Counted from the stretch's first letter, positions 35,831 to 47,439 are shown. The stretch is DNA of 64,000 bases from Microbulbifer rhizosphaerae (GCF_014191725.1 NZ_JACHWZ010000011.1:141767-205766); one strand, 5' to 3'. The notes: generated from the letters alone by a model not told the origin. Numbers and translations are program-made.

Positions 35831-37210
35831 ATGAAGTGGACACAACTTTTCAGGCGCGCCGCGATAACCGTGGGGCTCGCAAGCACCCTCGGGCTAGCGA
35901 CACCGGCGACATCCGCGGAACTCGGTTATCCGGAAAAAGAAGAGCTGACTTTCGGTTTTATCAAACTGACCGATATGGCGCCCATCGCCATCGCCTATGA
36001 GAAAGGCTTCTTTGAAGACGAGGGCCTCTACGTCACCATCGAGGCACAGGCCAACTGGAAGGTATTGCTCGACGGCGTGATCGACGGCCGCCTGGACGGC
36101 GCCCATATGCTCGCCGGACAACCTATCGCCGCCACCATGGGATTCGGCACCAAGGCGGAGATCATCACACCCTTTTCCATGGACCTGAACGGCAACGGTA
36201 TCACTGTTTCCAATGAGATATGGGAGCAGATGAAGCCGAACATTCCAAAAATGGACAACGGCCTGCCAGTACATCCGATCAAGGCGGATGCTCTGAAACC
36301 GGTAGTGGAAAAATACAAGGCGGCGGGCAAGCCGTTCAATATGGGCATGGTTTTTCCGGTATCCACCCACAACTACGAACTGCGCTACTGGCTGGCCGCA
36401 GGCGGTATCCACCCGGGCTACTATGCGCCGCACAAAGGTGATATTTCCGGGCAGATAGACGCGGACGCCCTGCTGTCGGTAACACCGCCGCCACAGATGC
36501 CCGCCACCCTGGAAGCCGGCACCATCTACGGCTATTGCGTAGGCGAGCCCTGGAATCAGCAGGCGGTATTCAAGGGCATCGGCGTGCCGGTGGTAACCGA
36601 CTACGAAATCTGGAAGGACAATCCGGAAAAAGTTTTCGGCATCACCAAAACTTTCGCGGAGAAATACCCCAACACTGCCATCCGAATCACCCGCGCGCTG
36701 ATTCGCGCTGCCATGTGGCTGGATGAAAACAACAACGCCAACCGTCCGGAAGCGGTAAAAATTCTCTCCCGATCCAATTACGTCGGCGCCGATTATGAGG
36801 TTATCGCCAACAGCATGACCGGTACTTTCGAGTACGAGAAGGGCGACAAACGCGAAGTACCGGATTTCAACGTTTTCTTCCGCTACCACGCCACCTACCC
36901 TTACTACTCCGACGCCATCTGGTACCTGACCCAGATGCGTCGCTGGGGTCAGATATCGGAAGACAAGAGTGACGACTGGTACAAGGAGATGGCGGCGAAG
37001 GTCTATCGCCCGGATATCTATCGAGCCGCGGCGGAATCCCTGATCAAAGACAAGCTGGCTTCCGCGGATCAGTTTCCAGACTTCTCCAGTGAAGACGGTT
37101 ACCGCGAACCGCAGACCCACTTCATCGACGGCATCGTCTACAACGGCCAAAAACCCAACGAATATATCGGGAAGTTTCCTATCGGCCTCAAAGCCGGACA
37201 AAAGCTCTAG
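35831..37210 (+). CDS. nrtA: Nitrate ABC transporter substrate-binding protein (NrtA family)
   Basis: A 459-residue periplasmic protein with signal peptide (about 1-29, ending ATSAEL). The NrtA/CmpA family is visible from [20 protein letters not shown] (substrate-lobe start), [15 protein letters not shown] and [13 protein letters not shown], and the length matches nitrate- or bicarbonate-binding members rather than shorter taurine types. The signal peptide argues against a cytosolic NasS sensor. It heads an operon with the permease and ATPase genes; a hairpin at 37226 follows. Confidence 0.9.
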   Translation: MKWTQLFRRAAITVGLASTLGLATPATSAELGYPEKEELTFGFIKLTDMAPIAIAYEKGFFEDEGLYVTIEAQANWKVLLDGVIDGRLDGAHMLAGQPIAATMGFGTKAEIITPFSMDLNGNGITVSNEIWEQMKPNIPKMDNGLPVHPIKADALKPVVEKYKAAGKPFNMGMVFPVSTHNYELRYWLAAGGIHPGYYAPHKGDISGQIDADALLSVTPPPQMPATLEAGTIYGYCVGEPWNQQAVFKGIGVPVVTDYEIWKDNPEKVFGITKTFAEKYPNTAIRITRALIRAAMWLDENNNANRPEAVKILSRSNYVGADYEVIANSMTGTFEYEKGDKREVPDFNVFFRYHATYPYYSDAIWYLTQMRRWGQISEDKSDDWYKEMAAKVYRPDIYRAAAESLIKDKLASADQFPDFSSEDGYREPQTHFIDGIVYNGQKPNEYIGKFPIGLKAGQKL

Positions 37211-37225
37211 TTCAGAAATCAATCT

Positions 37226-37244
37226 GGGTGCGCACTGCGCACCC
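37226..37244 (+). promoter_or_regulatory. Hairpin between nrtA and nrtB
   Basis: GGGTGCGCA and TGCGCACCC separated by one base, 16 bases after the nrtA stop, with no T-run. Such hairpins commonly protect the message of a highly expressed binding protein within a transporter operon. Confidence 0.5.
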
Positions 37245-37296
37245 TGTGAACCCAACAAGCCGAAAACAACCATAAGTCGACGTAAGGCAGAGGACC

Positions 37297-38292
37297 ATGA
37301 CATCGAGCAGCTTATCCATCAGTAAACCGGCCAGCTGGAAGCTTTCACTGTTAGACAACAACCTGTTCAACAGCGCCATCCGATACGTGGCGGTTCCCCT
37401 GACTGGTGTTCTGGTATTTCTGCTGTTGTGGTCCGCAACCGCGCAGAATATCGATACCTCCCTGGGGAAATTTCCCGGACCTGCCGCCGTATGGGAACAG
37501 TTTGGCGCACTCTATCAGGAGCATGAACGCTCGCGGGAAAAGGCAGCCGCCTTTTATGAGCGCCAGGAAATCCGCAACGCGGAACGGCTCGCGGAAGACC
37601 CCGGCTATCAGCCGAAGATTCGCGACTACACCGGCAAAGAGACTTTCATCGACCAGATTTTTACCAGTCTGATCACGGTGATGAGCGGATTCCTGCTCGC
37701 CGTAGCCATTGCCATTCCTCTGGGAATTGCCACCGGCCTGAGCCGCACCCTGAGCAGCGCAATAAACCCGATTATTCAGATATTCAAACCGGTATCACCG
37801 CTGGCCTGGTTGCCGCTGGTGACCATGGTGGTCAGCGCCCTGTACACCTCGACGGACCCGCTGGTGGCCAAGTCGTTTCTCAACTCCATGATCACGGTCA
37901 CCCTCTGCTGCCTCTGGCCAATGGTTATCAATACCTCTGTCGGGGTGGCCGGTATCGAAAGTGACTTGGTGAACGTCAGCAAGGTGTTGCGCCTGTCCCC
38001 GCTGAAACATGTGCAAAAAATTGTACTGCCCGCCTCAGTGCCGATGATTTTTACCGGTATGCGCCTCTCCCTGGGCGTGGCCTGGATGGTGCTGATTGCC
38101 GCGGAAATGCTGGCTCAGAACCCGGGCCTGGGCAAATTCGTATGGGATGAATTTCAGAACGGCAGCTCCGACTCCCTGGCCCGTATCATGGCCGCGGTGA
38201 TTGTCATTGGTGTGATCGGCTTTCTTTTGGATCGCGCCATGCTGCAGTTGCAGAAACTGGCTTCCTGGGACAAGGACAGCATTACACACTAG
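37297..38292 (+). CDS. nrtB: Nitrate ABC transporter permease
   Basis: A 331-residue inner-membrane permease. It has one helix near the N-terminus (YVAVPLTGVLVFLLLWSA), a charged periplasmic stretch (ERSREKAAAFYERQE), then five or so helices of the BPD-transport fold. The coupling motif region includes EMLAQNPGLGKFVWDE, typical of the NrtB/SsuC/TauC branch, and the long periplasmic insert favours NrtB. AGAGG precedes the ATG. Confidence 0.9.
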   Translation: MTSSSLSISKPASWKLSLLDNNLFNSAIRYVAVPLTGVLVFLLLWSATAQNIDTSLGKFPGPAAVWEQFGALYQEHERSREKAAAFYERQEIRNAERLAEDPGYQPKIRDYTGKETFIDQIFTSLITVMSGFLLAVAIAIPLGIATGLSRTLSSAINPIIQIFKPVSPLAWLPLVTMVVSALYTSTDPLVAKSFLNSMITVTLCCLWPMVINTSVGVAGIESDLVNVSKVLRLSPLKHVQKIVLPASVPMIFTGMRLSLGVAWMVLIAAEMLAQNPGLGKFVWDEFQNGSSDSLARIMAAVIVIGVIGFLLDRAMLQLQKLASWDKDSITH

Positions 38293-38332
38293 CTCCAATC
38301 AAACTCGGTCCTATCAAACTCTGGAGAAGAAT

Positions 38333-39190
38333 ATGGGCGTATTACTGGATATCAGCCATGTGGATATGGAGTTCCCCACTCCCAAAGGCCCCTTTACCGC
38401 GTTGCGCGATATTGATCTGCAGGTCAGGAAAGGGGAGTTCGTCTCCCTGATCGGGCACTCGGGATGTGGCAAGTCCACCGTACTGAATGTGGTCGCGGGC
38501 CTGTATCGCGCCACCCGCGGCGGCGTGATCCTCAATGGCAAGGAGATCACCGAACCGGGGCCGGAACGCGCAGTGGTATTCCAGAACCACTCGCTACTCC
38601 CCTGGCTCAGTGCCTATGAAAATGTGGAGCTCGCGGTAAGGCAGGTATTTGGCAAAACAAAATCCAGAGCGGAAATGCGCGAATGGATCGAGCACAACCT
38701 GCAGTTGGTGCATATGGGACACGCCATGCACAAGCGCCCGTCGGAAATTTCCGGCGGCATGAAACAGCGGGTGGGCATTGCCCGGGCTCTGTCGATGCAG
38801 CCCAAGGTTTTACTTATGGATGAGCCTTTCGGCGCGCTGGATGCGCTCACCCGTGCACATATGCAGGACTCGCTGATGGAAATCCAGGCGGAACTGAACA
38901 ACACCGTAATCATGATCACCCACGATGTGGACGAGGCGGTTCTGCTTTCCGATCGTATTGTGATGATGACCAATGGCCCCGCAGCAACCATCGGCGAAAT
39001 TCTCGACATTCAACTGGAGCGTCCGCGCAGCCGTCTGGAACTCGCTGACGATCCACACTACAACGGTTACCGGGCCAGGGTGCTCAAGTTCCTGCACGAG
39101 CGTCACAGCAAACGCGATCCGTCACCGAAAAAATCCGCTGCTGATGAAAAAACGAAGTTCGAGACCAAGTCTGTGGAACACGCTGCCTGA
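38333..39190 (+). CDS. nrtD: Nitrate ABC transporter ATP-binding protein (NrtD type)
   Basis: A 285-residue ATPase. Walker A is GHSGCGKST (about 42-50), the Q-loop lies in VVFQNHSLLPWLSAYENVEL, the signature is ISGGMKQRVGIARAL, and Walker B is VLLMDEPFGALD with the H-loop TITHDVDEAVLL-like MITHDVDEA. There is no fused NrtA-like C-terminal domain as in cyanobacterial NrtC. Completes the nrtABD uptake system. Confidence 0.92.
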   Translation: MGVLLDISHVDMEFPTPKGPFTALRDIDLQVRKGEFVSLIGHSGCGKSTVLNVVAGLYRATRGGVILNGKEITEPGPERAVVFQNHSLLPWLSAYENVELAVRQVFGKTKSRAEMREWIEHNLQLVHMGHAMHKRPSEISGGMKQRVGIARALSMQPKVLLMDEPFGALDALTRAHMQDSLMEIQAELNNTVIMITHDVDEAVLLSDRIVMMTNGPAATIGEILDIQLERPRSRLELADDPHYNGYRARVLKFLHERHSKRDPSPKKSAADEKTKFETKSVEHAA

Positions 39191-39278
39191 ACAATTTAAT
39201 GAAGATATTCAAAAACAGGCATACACAAAATCGCTGAAAAACGCTTATTGACCAACCATCCTTTTTTGGGAACTAAAT

Positions 39279-40493
39279 ATGAAACGACTGACTCTTCCAT
39301 CACAACAACATATATTGGCTCTGGCGATTGCCTTTATCGCCGGCGCCCCGGCGCTTGCCGACGATACCGTTGAAGCCGCAGAACCTTCCGCGGCTTCATT
39401 CAGCGAAGCACTGGGACAGGGAGAAGCCACTCTTGGCTTCCGCGCGCGAACCGAGCAGGTGGATGCCGACGGCGCCGACAAGTTGGACCTGACCAGCCTG
39501 AAGACCCGTCTCACCTATCAGTCCGCCGCTTATCGGGGCTTCAGTACCCTTATCGAAATGGACGACGTAACTCATCTCACCGACGATGACGGCGGCGTAG
39601 CAGACCCGGAGGGAACCGAGGTAAACCAGGTGTACCTGGCCTACTCGTTCGGCAACACCGCGATCAAATACGGCCGTCAGCGCATACTGCTCGACAACCA
39701 GCGCTTCGTCGGCGGGGTCGGCTTTCGCCAGAACGAGCAGACTTACGACGGCTTCAGCATCACCAATAACAGCCTGGCCGACACCACACTGTTCCTCGCC
39801 CATATCGACAACGTCAACCGCATCTTCGGCGAGGACAGTCCGGTGGGCGACCACGAAAACGATACCTATCTGCTCAACGCGAAGTACAGCGGCCTCGCCG
39901 CCGGCACCCTTTCTGCCTACGCCTACCTGATCGACAACGAAAACGCCCCGGTTTTCTCCACCGATACCTACGGCTTGCGCTTTGCCGGCAAGAGCGGCGC
40001 GGCGGATTATTCCGTGGAATACGCTACTCAGTCCGCCGCCGCCGACAACCCCGCCAGCTACGATGCCAACTACATCCTCGCTGAGGGCGGCTACAAGCTG
40101 GGTCCGGTAACGCTGAAAGCGGGCTATGAACTTCTCGGCGCGGACGGCAGCGACGGCCAGTTCATCACTCCGCTGGCAACCCTGCACAAGTTCCAGGGCT
40201 GGAACGACAAGTTCCTGGGCGGCGGTACCGGCAATATTGCCGGTGGTATCGAGGATGTCTATGTGACCCTCGGCACATCGCTCGCCGGAGTAAAGCTCGC
40301 CCTCAACTACCATCAGCTCAACTCCGATGATTCAGATGTTTCCGGAATGGATAAACTCGGCAATGAATACGGTTTTTCCGTGGGTGGGAAAATCAGTGCG
40401 GTTGATCTGAACCTGAAATACAGCAGCTATATCGCCGACGAATTCAGTGTGGATACCGACAAGATCTGGCTTACTGCACAAGCACAGTTCTGA
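39279..40493 (+). CDS. Outer-membrane porin next to the nitrate transporter (alginate-export-like barrel)
   Basis: A 404-residue beta-barrel protein. The signal peptide ends PALADD, and a helical segment precedes many amphipathic strands (LTYQSAAYRGFSTLIEMDD, IKYGRQRILLDNQRFVGGVG). It ends in a terminal phenylalanine (TAQAQF). YGRQRI-x-LDN and TYDGFSI are typical of the alginate-export/porin superfamily. Its position directly after nrtD suggests passage of nitrate or another anion across the outer membrane, which is inference from context only. Confidence 0.82.
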   Translation: MKRLTLPSQQHILALAIAFIAGAPALADDTVEAAEPSAASFSEALGQGEATLGFRARTEQVDADGADKLDLTSLKTRLTYQSAAYRGFSTLIEMDDVTHLTDDDGGVADPEGTEVNQVYLAYSFGNTAIKYGRQRILLDNQRFVGGVGFRQNEQTYDGFSITNNSLADTTLFLAHIDNVNRIFGEDSPVGDHENDTYLLNAKYSGLAAGTLSAYAYLIDNENAPVFSTDTYGLRFAGKSGAADYSVEYATQSAAADNPASYDANYILAEGGYKLGPVTLKAGYELLGADGSDGQFITPLATLHKFQGWNDKFLGGGTGNIAGGIEDVYVTLGTSLAGVKLALNYHQLNSDDSDVSGMDKLGNEYGFSVGGKISAVDLNLKYSSYIADEFSVDTDKIWLTAQAQF

Positions 40494-40578
40494 ACTGAAC
40501 CTTGATCGCGCCCGGCTCTTCAATGGGCCGGGCCCCCTCGCTCTTCTACAGAATCAATAATGCTCAAGGAAAGAGGTG

Positions 40579-41364
40579 ATGAAAAATTTCCTGGCACTTT
40601 TCCTGTTTTTACTGAGTGTGGATGCCGTCGCGTTCAGTATGGGCGATGCCATCAATATCGCCGGGCGCCAGCGCATGCTTTCCCAGCGTATTACCCAGGC
40701 TTACATTCTCCGCGGTATACAGCCGGACACCGAACGACACCAGCAGATTTTCGAACGATGTATCCGGGAGTTCGCTAACAACCTGGATCAGCTGGCCGAC
40801 TTTGAGGGGGCGGCGCCGATACGGGATGATCTCCAAACGGTACAGCTGGAGTGGAAAGCTTTCGAAGCGATCGCCCATCAACCTGTCACCAAATCCACCG
40901 CTGCCGAACTGTTTCGGCGCAGCAATAGCCTGCTGCCTGCCGCCCACGCCTATGTCATGCGCCTGCAGGATCTCGCCGACCACAGCAGCGCGGAACTGGT
41001 CAATGTCTCCGGCCGCCAGCGTATGCTCTCCCAGCGCATTGCGAAAAATTATGTTGCGCAGTTTTGGGAAGTGGCCGGCGAAGAGGGAGGAAAGTGGCTG
41101 AACGAAGACCTGGCGGAGTTCCAGCATATGCTGGAATTTCTGCTGCAGAGCTCGCTGAACACGCCGGAGATCACCCGCAACCTGCTCAAGACCCAGGGGT
41201 ACCTGAACTATGCCAGCCGGGGTTTCGAGGGTGAGATGCAGATATCCGGGGCGCGCCAGATCCATGTGATTACCGGCACTACAGATATGTTGTTGCGCAA
41301 TATGGATGTGATTACCGGGCAGTATGCCGAGCTGCTGAATTCAGCGCAGCTTGCAACGCGCTAA
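40579..41364 (+). CDS. Periplasmic protein with two PilJ/NarX-like sensor domains
   Basis: A 261-residue exported protein (signal peptide 1-18, SVDAVA). It carries the PilJ-type motif twice: DAINIAGRQRMLSQRITQAY (24-43) and LVNVSGRQRMLSQRIAKNY (140-158). This motif corresponds to the nitrate-binding P-box helix of NarX/NarQ-type sensors and PilJ. There is no transmembrane anchor after the signal and no kinase or methyl-accepting domain, so it is a free periplasmic ligand-binding protein. The ATG at 40579 follows AGGAAAGAGG. Its place in the nitrate locus suggests nitrate or nitrite binding (inference). Confidence 0.82.
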   Translation: MKNFLALFLFLLSVDAVAFSMGDAINIAGRQRMLSQRITQAYILRGIQPDTERHQQIFERCIREFANNLDQLADFEGAAPIRDDLQTVQLEWKAFEAIAHQPVTKSTAAELFRRSNSLLPAAHAYVMRLQDLADHSSAELVNVSGRQRMLSQRIAKNYVAQFWEVAGEEGGKWLNEDLAEFQHMLEFLLQSSLNTPEITRNLLKTQGYLNYASRGFEGEMQISGARQIHVITGTTDMLLRNMDVITGQYAELLNSAQLATR

Positions 41365-41386
41365 CGCTAAAATGGCTGGGGACAAT

Positions 41387-41462
41387 TGTAGGAGCGGGCC
41401 ATGCCCGCGATCGATCTTTCCAGTCATTTCAACCTCGATCGCGGCCATTGGCCGCTCCTACA
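41387..41462. repeat. GTAGGAGCGGCC palindromic repeat, copy 5
   Basis: TGTAGGAGCGGGCC and GGCCGCTCCTACA arms with inner GCGATCGA/TCGATCGC pairing, between the convergent PilJ-like and M2 peptidase genes, where it could serve both 3' ends. Confidence 0.7.
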
Positions 41463-41510
41463 GGGGGAGGCCTGTGTAGTCCGTAGCGCTTTTCCTGAGC
41501 CCCAAAAATT

Positions 41511-43376
<1,866 letters not shown>

Positions 43377-43543
43377 GGCTCCCTCTTGTTGTTATCGGGT
43401 AAACGGTCAAATATGCCGCCGTTTATAACACAGCGAGCCGGGAAGGGAGTTCCTACAAGAAAAAGCAGGCAAAAATAGCGTGGGAGGCGGGGAAATCAGC
43501 ACAAGAAACTTCTGTCTTCTGATTTCTGTTCCCTGAAAATGGA

Positions 43544-43653
<110 letters not shown>

Positions 43654-43826
43654 ATTGCAAGAGGGCGCGATTATAGAGACTCGAAGGCGCGAGTTCCAGC
43701 CCTGCTAAAAGGTTATACTCTGCGCGGCTAGAAACCATCTCAAAAAACAGCGGTTGCCGCCAGACGCACGCGCAGCCGTTTTTGGGATGGCCTCTAGTGG
43801 AGGCCACTTCAAGCAAAGAGTTATTC

Positions 43827-44669
43827 ATGCACCTGTTCGTCGACAATCTCACCAATATCGATTTCAGCTACCTGGATCACCAACGCGGCCTGGTGGGAGA
43901 AACCTGGCTGGCCAATGCCGCGCTGGACGGCGCCCTGGACAGCCAGGGCATGGTGTGCGATTTCGGGGTGGTGAAGAAGACCCTGCGCCACTGGCTGGAC
44001 GATCAACTGGACCACCGACTACTGGTACCCATCCGCTCGCCGCATCTCGAACTGAAACAGGAAGACGGACAGATCGCCCTCACCTGGCTCTTGGCCGACG
44101 GTGAACAGATCAACCTCTCTGGCCCCGATCAGGCCTTTGCCCTGGTAAAGGCCGAATCGATCGACGCGGAGAGCGTCGCCGCCTGGAGCGTGCGACAGCT
44201 GGCCTCCGCCTTTCCCACCAGCGTGGAGCGGCTGCGCCTGGAGTTCACCTGCGAGGAAATTCCCGATCCCTACTACCACTACAGCCACGGCCTGAAGAAA
44301 CATGGGGGCAACTGCCAGCGCATCGCCCACGGCCACCGCTCACGCATCCAGATTTTCCTGGATGGCGAACGCAGCAGCGAGTGGGAGCGCAAATGGGCGG
44401 AGCGCTGGCGCGATATCTATTTGGGTACCAGCGAGGATCTGCTGGCGCAGACGGAGCGGACACTGCAATTCGCCTACTGGGCGCGACAGGGGCATTTTGC
44501 CCTGGGCATTCCCGCCGCGCGCTGCGAGCTGATGAATTGCGACACCACGGTGGAACAGCTGGCGCAGTATATTGCCGACACCATCGCCGCGGGGCAGCCG
44601 GGAAAGGAAGTCAGGGTGCGCGCCTACGAAGGGCTGGGCAAGGGCGCCATCGCGTCCGCCAAAGCATAA
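43827..44669 (+). CDS. 6-pyruvoyl-tetrahydropterin synthase-like protein
   Basis: A 280-residue protein whose halves both recall the PTPS/QueD fold: MHLFVDNLTNIDFSYLD and GMVCDFGVVKKTLRHWLDDQLDHRLL in the N-terminal half, and GGNCQRIAHGHRSRIQIFLDG in the second, with HGH as a candidate zinc site. PTPS and QueD enzymes act on dihydroneopterin triphosphate for pterin or queuosine synthesis. The double-domain length is unusual, so the exact reaction is uncertain. The ATG at 43827 has AAGAG upstream; longer in-frame start ignored. Confidence 0.78.
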   Translation: MHLFVDNLTNIDFSYLDHQRGLVGETWLANAALDGALDSQGMVCDFGVVKKTLRHWLDDQLDHRLLVPIRSPHLELKQEDGQIALTWLLADGEQINLSGPDQAFALVKAESIDAESVAAWSVRQLASAFPTSVERLRLEFTCEEIPDPYYHYSHGLKKHGGNCQRIAHGHRSRIQIFLDGERSSEWERKWAERWRDIYLGTSEDLLAQTERTLQFAYWARQGHFALGIPAARCELMNCDTTVEQLAQYIADTIAAGQPGKEVRVRAYEGLGKGAIASAKA

Positions 44670-44708
44670 AACCTAGGATAAACGCCAACCGTCGACGAGT
44701 GTGAGCCG

Positions 44709-45425
44709 TTGAACCTGATCATCCTGGAACCAAGCGATTTCATCGGCCCGGGGCACGCGCGGCTGAGCGGCCGCCGACAGAAACATATCCTCGAGGTGCA
44801 CAAAGCGAACCCCGGCGACACGCTGCGGGTGGGGCTTCTGGATGGCGATATCGGCAGCGGCCTGGTCACTGTTCGGGAATCGGGCTTTATCGAACTGCAG
44901 GTGGAACTGCAGCGCCCTCCTCCCCCCGCCCTGCCCCTCACCCTGGTCCTCGCCCTGCCGCGACCCAAAATGCTGAAGCGCACCATAGAGCACGCCACTG
45001 CGCTGGGAGTAAAAAAACTCTACCTGATCAACGCCTACCGGGTGGAAAAATCCTATTGGCAGAGCCCCTGGCTGACCGATGGAAAATTGCGCGAGCAGTG
45101 CCTGCTGGGTCTGGAACAGTCTGTGGATACGGGACTCCCGCAGATCGAATTGCGCAAGCGCTTCAAGCCCTTTGTGGAAGATGAACTGCCGGAAATTGCC
45201 GCCTATTCATTAAAGCTGGTAGCCCATCCGGTCACTGACAACCCCTGTCCGGTGGATATTCGGCAAAACGCCACCCTGGCGGTGGGCCCGGAGGGGGGCT
45301 TTATTCCCTACGAGGTCGACAAGCTGCAGGAGATCGGCTTTGCCGCGGTACACCTGGGGCCGCGTATTCTGCGTGTGGAAACGGCTTTACCGGTGCTGCT
45401 CAGCCGACTGTATCCCGGACGGTAA
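44709..45425 (+). CDS. rsmE: 16S rRNA (uracil(1498)-N(3))-methyltransferase
   Basis: A 238-residue SPOUT-class enzyme that methylates U1498 in the ribosomal decoding region. An N-terminal PUA-like domain (HARLSGRRQKHILEVHKANPGDTL) is followed by the knotted SAM domain with LALPRPKMLKRTIEHATALG, AVGPEGGFIPYEVDKL and LGPRILRVETAL, all RsmE hallmarks. The start is TTG at 44709; the preceding GTG is followed by a stop. It runs 39 bases after the PTPS-like gene, possibly cotranscribed. Confidence 0.94.
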   Translation: MNLIILEPSDFIGPGHARLSGRRQKHILEVHKANPGDTLRVGLLDGDIGSGLVTVRESGFIELQVELQRPPPPALPLTLVLALPRPKMLKRTIEHATALGVKKLYLINAYRVEKSYWQSPWLTDGKLREQCLLGLEQSVDTGLPQIELRKRFKPFVEDELPEIAAYSLKLVAHPVTDNPCPVDIRQNATLAVGPEGGFIPYEVDKLQEIGFAAVHLGPRILRVETALPVLLSRLYPGR

Positions 45426-45466
45426 GCCGCTTCTTTGCGAGCCAAGCCGGCGTCCGCCAGCTCCAA

Positions 45467-45492
45467 TAAAAAAGCCGCGTAAAAACGCGGCT
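45467..45492 (-). terminator. Rho-independent terminator downstream of ald
   Basis: On the minus strand a seven-base stem AGCCGCG/CGCGGCT with a six-base loop is followed by six or more T residues. It is about 100 bases after the ald stop, beyond a structured stretch. Confidence 0.85.
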
Positions 45493-45498
45493 GGAAAA

Positions 45499-45570
45499 TG
45501 GTGGCACCCGCCACCAAGCCTCACAGAGCGAGGCGCGGGGGGTAGTGCGCCTCTTGGGGAGAAAAACAGC
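45499..45570 (-). other. Structured 3' region of ald
   Basis: Three stems lie between the ald stop and its terminator: GGTGGC/GCCACC (45500-45515), GCCTC/GAGGC (from 45519) and GAGGCGC/GCGCCTC. The last two are mutually exclusive. Could be a long 3' UTR or a 3'-derived small RNA; no known RNA family recognised. Confidence 0.4.
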
Positions 45571-45595
45571 TCCATAACAATCGAAGCACGTCGCC

Positions 45596-46741
45596 TTAAG
45601 CCGCCGCGTCTTCCGCGATTGCGGATTTCTGCAGCGCCAGCTTCGGGTCCACATACTCGTAACCCAATACATCCGCCACTGCCTGGTAGGTCACCATGCC
45701 GGCGTGAACGTTGAGGCCTTCCAGCAGGTTGGCGTCGTCCAGCAGCGCCTGCTTGGCACCCTTGTTGGCCAGCGCCACCGCGAACGGCAGGGTGGCGTTG
45801 TTCAGGGCCATGGTGGAGGTGCGCGCGACACCGCCGGGCATATTGGCCACGCAGTAGTGCACCACGCCGTCCACCACGTAGGTGGGTTCGGTGTGCGTAG
45901 TGGGCTTGGAAGTCTCGAAGCAGCCGCCCTGGTCGATGGCCACGTCTACAACCACCGCGCCTTTCTTCATACGGCTGATCATGTCGCGGGTCAGCAGCTT
46001 GGGCGCCGCAGCCCCCGGAATCAGCACCGCGCCGATTACCAGATCAGCCGCCAGCGCGTGTTTCTCGATAGCATCGCCGGTGGAGTACTCGGTGCGCACC
46101 GCGCCGCCGAAGATATCGTCCAGTTCGCGCAGGCGCGGCAGGGAACGGTCGAGAATGGTCACGTCCGCGCCCATCCCCAAGGCCATCTTGGCCGCGTTGG
46201 TGCCGACCACGCCGCCGCCGATAATCAGTACCTTGGCCGGGGCCACGCCCGGCACACCGCCCAGCAGAACACCGAGGCCACCCTGGGCTTTCTCCAGGTG
46301 ATGGGCGCCGCACTGCACGGACATACGGCCGGCCACTTCAGACATGGGCGCCAGCAGCGGCAGGCCGCCACGCTTGTCGGTCACGGTTTCGTAGGCGATG
46401 CAGGTAGCGCCGGATTTCACCAACAGTTCGGTCTGCTTGGGGTCCGGAGCCAGGTGCAGGTAGGTGTACAGCAGTTGGCCGGGGCGCAGCATTTCGCACT
46501 CGTGGGGCTGGGGCTCTTTTACCTTGACGATCATGTCCGCACTGGCAAAGATCTCTTCCGGCGTATCCACGATACGGGCACCGGCCTGCTCGTACATTTC
46601 ATCGGAGAAACCAATGGCAGCGCCGCCGTCCTTCTGCACAATCACCTCGTGACCGTTGGCGACCAGCTCCCGTACACTGGCCGGGGTGAGGCCGATGCGG
46701 TACTCGTGGTTCTTGATCTCTTTCGGGACACCAATCAACAT
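45596..46741 (-). CDS. ald: Alanine dehydrogenase
   Basis: A 381-residue NAD-dependent enzyme that interconverts L-alanine and pyruvate plus ammonia. The start [20 protein letters not shown] carries the substrate arginine (R15 region), and [17 protein letters not shown] and FTYLHLA-like YTYLHLAPD supply lysine and histidine of the active site. The Rossmann loop is [20 protein letters not shown]. It is divergent from an Lrp-type regulator gene, the usual arrangement for alanine-induced expression. Confidence 0.95.
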   Translation of the reverse strand: MLIGVPKEIKNHEYRIGLTPASVRELVANGHEVIVQKDGGAAIGFSDEMYEQAGARIVDTPEEIFASADMIVKVKEPQPHECEMLRPGQLLYTYLHLAPDPKQTELLVKSGATCIAYETVTDKRGGLPLLAPMSEVAGRMSVQCGAHHLEKAQGGLGVLLGGVPGVAPAKVLIIGGGVVGTNAAKMALGMGADVTILDRSLPRLRELDDIFGGAVRTEYSTGDAIEKHALAADLVIGAVLIPGAAAPKLLTRDMISRMKKGAVVVDVAIDQGGCFETSKPTTHTEPTYVVDGVVHYCVANMPGGVARTSTMALNNATLPFAVALANKGAKQALLDDANLLEGLNVHAGMVTYQAVADVLGYEYVDPKLALQKSAIAEDAAA

Positions 46742-46873
46742 TTTTTCGACTCCTCGTTTTCCGGCTGGCGCGCCGTTTCGGTGACGGGCACATCACACCC
46801 TGTTTCTGTGATTTCGACCAGTATAGACCCAGGATAAAAGTGTATTTCTGGCAGTTTTTGCATGACACCAGTG

Positions 46874-46891
46874 GAATCCACTAGAATCCAC
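46874..46891. promoter_or_regulatory. Direct repeat in the ald/lrp intergenic region
   Basis: GAATCCAC occurs at 46874 and again at 46884, ten bases (one helical turn) apart, 41 bases before the lrp ATG. Position and spacing suit a binding site for the Lrp-type regulator. Pattern only. Confidence 0.35.
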
Positions 46892-46931
46892 CAAAAAATG
46901 GCCGATTCTTGAACAACCGGAGAACTATCTG

Positions 46932-47417
46932 ATGCGCAAGCGCGCCAGTGAACTGAGCACCATCGACCGCAATATCCTGCGGGTACTGCAAAAGAACGGC
47001 CGCACCAGCTACGCCGAACTGGCCCGCCAGGTGGGCCTGACCCCGACCCCTTGCGTAGAGAGAGTCAAAAGACTGGAATCGGACGGTGTGATCCAGGGCT
47101 ACACCGCGCTGATCAACCCGGAGTTTCTCGATGCAGCCCTGGTGGTCTTCGTGCAGATACGCCTGAACCGCTCGGCCCAGGACGCCTTCGAGGAGTTCCG
47201 CAATGCTGTGGCGGCGCTGCCGGAGGTACAGGAGTGCTACTTGGTTTCAGGCAACTTCGACTACCTGATCAAGGCGCGGGTGGCGGATATGAGCGCCTAT
47301 CGCAAATTCTACGGAGAGACACTACTCAGCCTGCCGGAGGTGCTGGAATGCACCAGCTATGTGGTGATGGAACAGGTGAAGGAGACACTCGAAGTGCCGG
47401 TGCACTACAACAGATAA
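46932..47417 (+). CDS. lrp: Lrp/AsnC family transcriptional regulator
   Basis: A 161-residue regulator with an N-terminal winged helix (LSTIDRNILRVLQKNGRTSY, then ELARQVGLTPTPCVERVKRL) and a C-terminal RAM effector domain (LPEVQECYLVSGNFDYLIKA). Lrp-family proteins sense amino acids and form octamers. Its divergence from ald suggests an alanine-responsive activator, though it could also be the global Lrp; the sequence is close to gammaproteobacterial Lrp proper. Confidence 0.92.
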   Translation: MRKRASELSTIDRNILRVLQKNGRTSYAELARQVGLTPTPCVERVKRLESDGVIQGYTALINPEFLDAALVVFVQIRLNRSAQDAFEEFRNAVAALPEVQECYLVSGNFDYLIKARVADMSAYRKFYGETLLSLPEVLECTSYVVMEQVKETLEVPVHYNR

Positions 47418-47439
47418 TGCGGACAAATTTGTCCGCATT
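47416..47439. terminator. Perfect 24-nt palindrome between lrp and the Mpo1-like gene
   Basis: AATGCGGACAAA and its exact complement with no loop spacer, directly overlapping the lrp stop. It sits between convergent genes and probably terminates both; T-rich pairs replace a clear T-run. Confidence 0.6.

Noticed and set aside
40510..40533. GCCCGGC/GCCGGGC hairpin after the porin gene as a terminator
   Set aside because: It lacks a T-run and the next gene is cotranscribable, so termination there is not supported.
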